Assembly (NCBI GenBank): GCA_902477365.1 | Contig: CABSGW010000130.1 | Span: forward strand, 1-7,226 | Reading direction: 5' to 3' | DNA from: an uncultured Prevotellaceae bacterium | GTDB taxonomy: Bacteria > Bacteroidota > Bacteroidia > Bacteroidales > Bacteroidaceae | DNA length: 7,226 nt | Shown: piece by piece, positions 6,179 to 7,226 of the stretch | Layout: the number at the start of each line of letters is the position of its first letter | How positions within the stretch are numbered: position 1 is the first letter of the stretch | Translations under genes and position numbers: made by a program | The notes under the pieces: generated by a model | Seen by the model: only the letters and a program-made list of their open reading frames with translations | What the model was told of the DNA's origin: nothing | Databases searched by the model: none

Positions 6179-6613
6179 ATGAAATTGAAACTTTATTTAG
6201 CTGCATTGCTTTTCGGGGTATTTGCTTTGCAGAGTTGTGACGACGATGATGACAAGAGTGTAAAAGTACCGGAGGCAGTGAAAGAGGCTTTCGCGCAGAA
6301 ATATCCTACCACTCCGGCTTATGAATGGGACTTGGAAAGAGGATTCTATGTAGCCGATTTCCGTAACGATTATCGGGATGCAGAGGCATGGTTTAAGGCT
6401 GATGGTACATGGGTGAAAACCGAAACCGATTATGTGACTGCACTGCCTGAAGTGGTACAAAACTACGTAACAACCAATTATGCCGATTACCGGATAGATG
6501 ATGTAGATTGGGTTGAAACACCGTCACAAACCTATTTCGACATTGAGTTGGAAAAGAAAGGTGTACCGGATGTGTCTTTGAAAATTCAAGAAGACGGAAC
6601 CGTCATTCAGTAA
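6179..6613 (+). CDS. PepSY-like lipoprotein with acidic export signal
   Basis: Predicted 144-residue lipoprotein. The signal sequence ends in the lipobox LQSC with C20, followed directly by five aspartates and a lysine (21-26). That acidic run matches the kind of signal that sends Bacteroidota lipoproteins to the cell surface. The mature protein again has two PepSY-like halves. The first, about 30-88, has VPEAVKEAFAQKYP, YEWDLERGFYVADF and AWFKADGTWVKTET. The second, about 89-144, has LPEVVQNYVTTNY, DVDWVETPSQTYFDIELEKKG and LKIQEDGTVIQ. It is a divergent paralog of the upstream periplasmic PepSY protein, 18 nt away in one operon, and is followed by a strong terminator. The pair may place the same kind of binding module in the periplasm and on the outer membrane. 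Function unknown. Confidence 0.88.
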   Translation: MKLKLYLAALLFGVFALQSCDDDDDKSVKVPEAVKEAFAQKYPTTPAYEWDLERGFYVADFRNDYRDAEAWFKADGTWVKTETDYVTALPEVVQNYVTTNYADYRIDDVDWVETPSQTYFDIELEKKGVPDVSLKIQEDGTVIQ

Positions 6614-6642
6614 CCACAGTCATTCTGTTTTGAATGTAACAT

Positions 6643-6690
6643 AACATGCCGTTCAGAAGTCGCGAAAGGACTTTTGAACGGCATGTTTTT
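6643..6690 (+). terminator. Strong intrinsic terminator after the PepSY operon
   Basis: A 19-bp stem (arms 6643-6661 and 6669-6687, a single G-T pair) closes a 7-nt loop GCGAAAG and ends in TTTTT (6686-6690). It begins 29 nt after the stop of the PepSY lipoprotein and is the end of the signalling locus. On the opposite strand no good T-tract follows, so it acts mainly on + transcripts. Confidence 0.93.
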
Positions 6691-6781
6691 GTGTGGCGAT
6701 GGTTGATTGGCAAATCTGCTCTCTGCGTAGGCTTGCCTCTTAATTCGTTTTTTAGGGAACTTGTCTGTCTTTTTTGTTATC

Positions 6782-6815
6782 GCAGGGCGAACTGTGACGT
6801 ACACGCCTGCTTTTT
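6782..6815 (+). terminator. Possible second intrinsic terminator (+ strand)
   Basis: Arms 6782-6789 and 6804-6810 form seven pairs with one bulged G. Inside the loop TGT (6793-6795) can pair with ACA (6801-6803). The stem is followed at once by TTTTT (6811-6815). It lies about 90 nt after the strong PepSY terminator with no gene between, so it is either a backup terminator or the end of a short unannotated transcript. Confidence 0.4.
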
Positions 6816-6816
6816 C

Positions 6817-6860
6817 TAACACACTGGGCATCTCGTTTTAACGAGATGCCCAGTGTGTTA
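6817..6860. repeat. 44-nt near-perfect palindrome
   Basis: Arms of 21 nt (6817-6837 and 6840-6860) are exact reverse complements with only two bases between them. Neither side has a T-tract in the correct orientation for an intrinsic terminator: + transcripts continue into GGTACAGATA, and - transcripts continue into GAAAAAGC. It sits between convergent genes. It may be a transcription roadblock, a protein-binding palindrome, or one copy of a dispersed repeat family; the window contains only this copy. Confidence 0.85.
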
Positions 6861-6890
6861 GGTACAGATACCCAAGAGACTATGACCGAC

Positions 6891-6935
6891 AGCGGGCTAT
6901 CAATCACCGGATACCGCCGATGATGATAACCCGCT
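6891..6935. repeat. Imperfect inverted repeat beyond the - strand gene end
   Basis: AGCGGG then TATCA (6891-6902) pairs with TGATA then CCCGCT (6924-6935), eleven pairs with one C-A mismatch and a 21-nt loop. It begins 6 nt past the stop of the leftward gene and could stabilise the 3' end of its mRNA or help termination, but no T-tract follows on the - strand. Confidence 0.45.
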
Positions 6936-6940
6936 GAGGT

Positions 6941-7226
6941 TTATTTTACAGCAATCTTAAAGCTCTTTCCCTCTATGTTCAGAATGAAGATACCCTGAGG
7001 AAGCGGAATGAACATATCGTCGCTGGCAAGTAACTGCCGGCACACCTCACGTCCTTGTATGTCCGTTACTTGTAACGTTTTACCGGCTGTCTGTGTTATG
7101 CGGATTCCGCCTTCGCAAACGGTACACTTCAGGCTGGACTGTCCGGTTTCGGCAATGCCTGTTATCAATGTAGTGAAAGTACCCGTATATTGTGCTAATA
7201 CGATGTCTGCCTCCGTATAGGCTGTG
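6941..7226 (-). CDS. C-terminal end of a protein with a T9SS/Por-type sorting-like tail (5' part outside window)
   Basis: The frame is open from the right edge to the stop at 6941-6943, giving about 95 residues; the TTG at 7168 is not needed as a start. The tail after a short linker (roughly ITGIAETGQSS) is a small beta-sandwich-like sequence: GGIRITQTAGKTLQVTDIQG, then GREVC, then MFIPLPQGIFILNIEG and the last residues KSFKIAVK. The pattern V-x-D-x-x-GR, LPxGIFIL and a terminal K-I-A-V-K matches the C-terminal sorting domains of Bacteroidota secreted proteins (Por_Secre_tail type) and similar DUF6383-like tails. If so, the full protein is exported through the outer membrane and its tail is removed or anchored. 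The two cysteines in KCTVCE are notable just ahead of the domain. The catalytic or binding part is not in the window, so its function is unknown. Confidence 0.72.
   Translation of the reverse strand, partial: TAYTEADIVLAQYTGTFTTLITGIAETGQSSLKCTVCEGGIRITQTAGKTLQVTDIQGREVCRQLLASDDMFIPLPQGIFILNIEGKSFKIAVK

Larger units (their letters stand above)
6614..6940. other. Convergent intergenic region, hairpin-rich
   Basis: This 327-base stretch lies between the 3' ends of the PepSY lipoprotein gene and the leftward gene. I see no credible coding sequence in it. It holds the terminator at 6643-6690, a weaker terminator-like hairpin at 6782-6815, a near-perfect palindrome at 6817-6860 and an imperfect inverted repeat at 6891-6935. 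The part from 6691 to 6781 has T-runs (TTTTTT at 6749-6754 and 6770-6775) but no structure that I can support. Confidence 0.7.

Noticed and set aside
6607..6831. 74-codon - strand frame across the intergenic region after the PepSY genes
   Set aside because: It runs through the strong terminator stem and into the palindrome, has no motif, and is very basic. More likely chance.
7008..7220. 70-codon + strand frame at the right edge
   Set aside because: It lies antisense to the sorting-tail frame, which has a coherent domain pattern and an open frame to the edge.
1..7226. Mobile element, CRISPR array, tRNA or phage signature
   Set aside because: No transposase, integrase, regularly spaced repeats or tRNA-like fold was seen. 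Gene order and composition look like ordinary chromosome.

Overview
The window reads as chromosomal DNA of a Bacteroidales bacterium (Bacteroides/Parabacteroides-like). Pointers are lipoproteins with an acidic run right after the lipid-anchored cysteine, tandem PepSY-like secreted proteins, a Bacteroides-type TAnnTTTG promoter element, A-rich translation starts without a strong Shine-Dalgarno, and a protein tail resembling type IX (Por) sorting domains. The genus cannot be fixed from the sequence alone.

Region 1 (1-3612, + strand) is the end of an envelope-glycan operon. In order it holds the C-terminal part of an ArnT/PMT-like membrane glycosyltransferase (cut by the left edge), a DPM1-type GT2 polyprenyl-phosphate glycosyltransferase, a membrane protein made of two tandem LAB_N (SWEET/PQ-loop-like) domains, a UDP-glucuronate 4-epimerase and a small lipoprotein, then a strong intrinsic terminator. 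The first four are coupled by 1- and 4-nt overlaps and one 18-nt gap. Together they could form a complete route: make UDP-galacturonate, load it on a polyprenyl phosphate, flip it across the inner membrane, and transfer it to an envelope acceptor. The sugar and the acceptor are inferred.

Region 2 (about 3626-6690, + strand) is a signalling locus. An OmpR-type response regulator and a two-TM histidine kinase overlap by 4 nt. After a 106-nt gap with a good -7 promoter box embedded in an inverted repeat, two secreted PepSY-like proteins follow, one periplasmic and one a lipoprotein, and then a strong terminator. The layout suggests a two-component system that controls, or is modulated by, the two exported proteins.

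Region 3 (6614-6940) is a convergent intergenic stretch unusually rich in hairpins, including an almost uninterrupted 44-nt palindrome. Region 4 (6941-7226, - strand) is the C-terminal end of a protein whose tail resembles a T9SS/Por-type sorting domain. No tRNA, rRNA, CRISPR array, IS element or integrase was seen.
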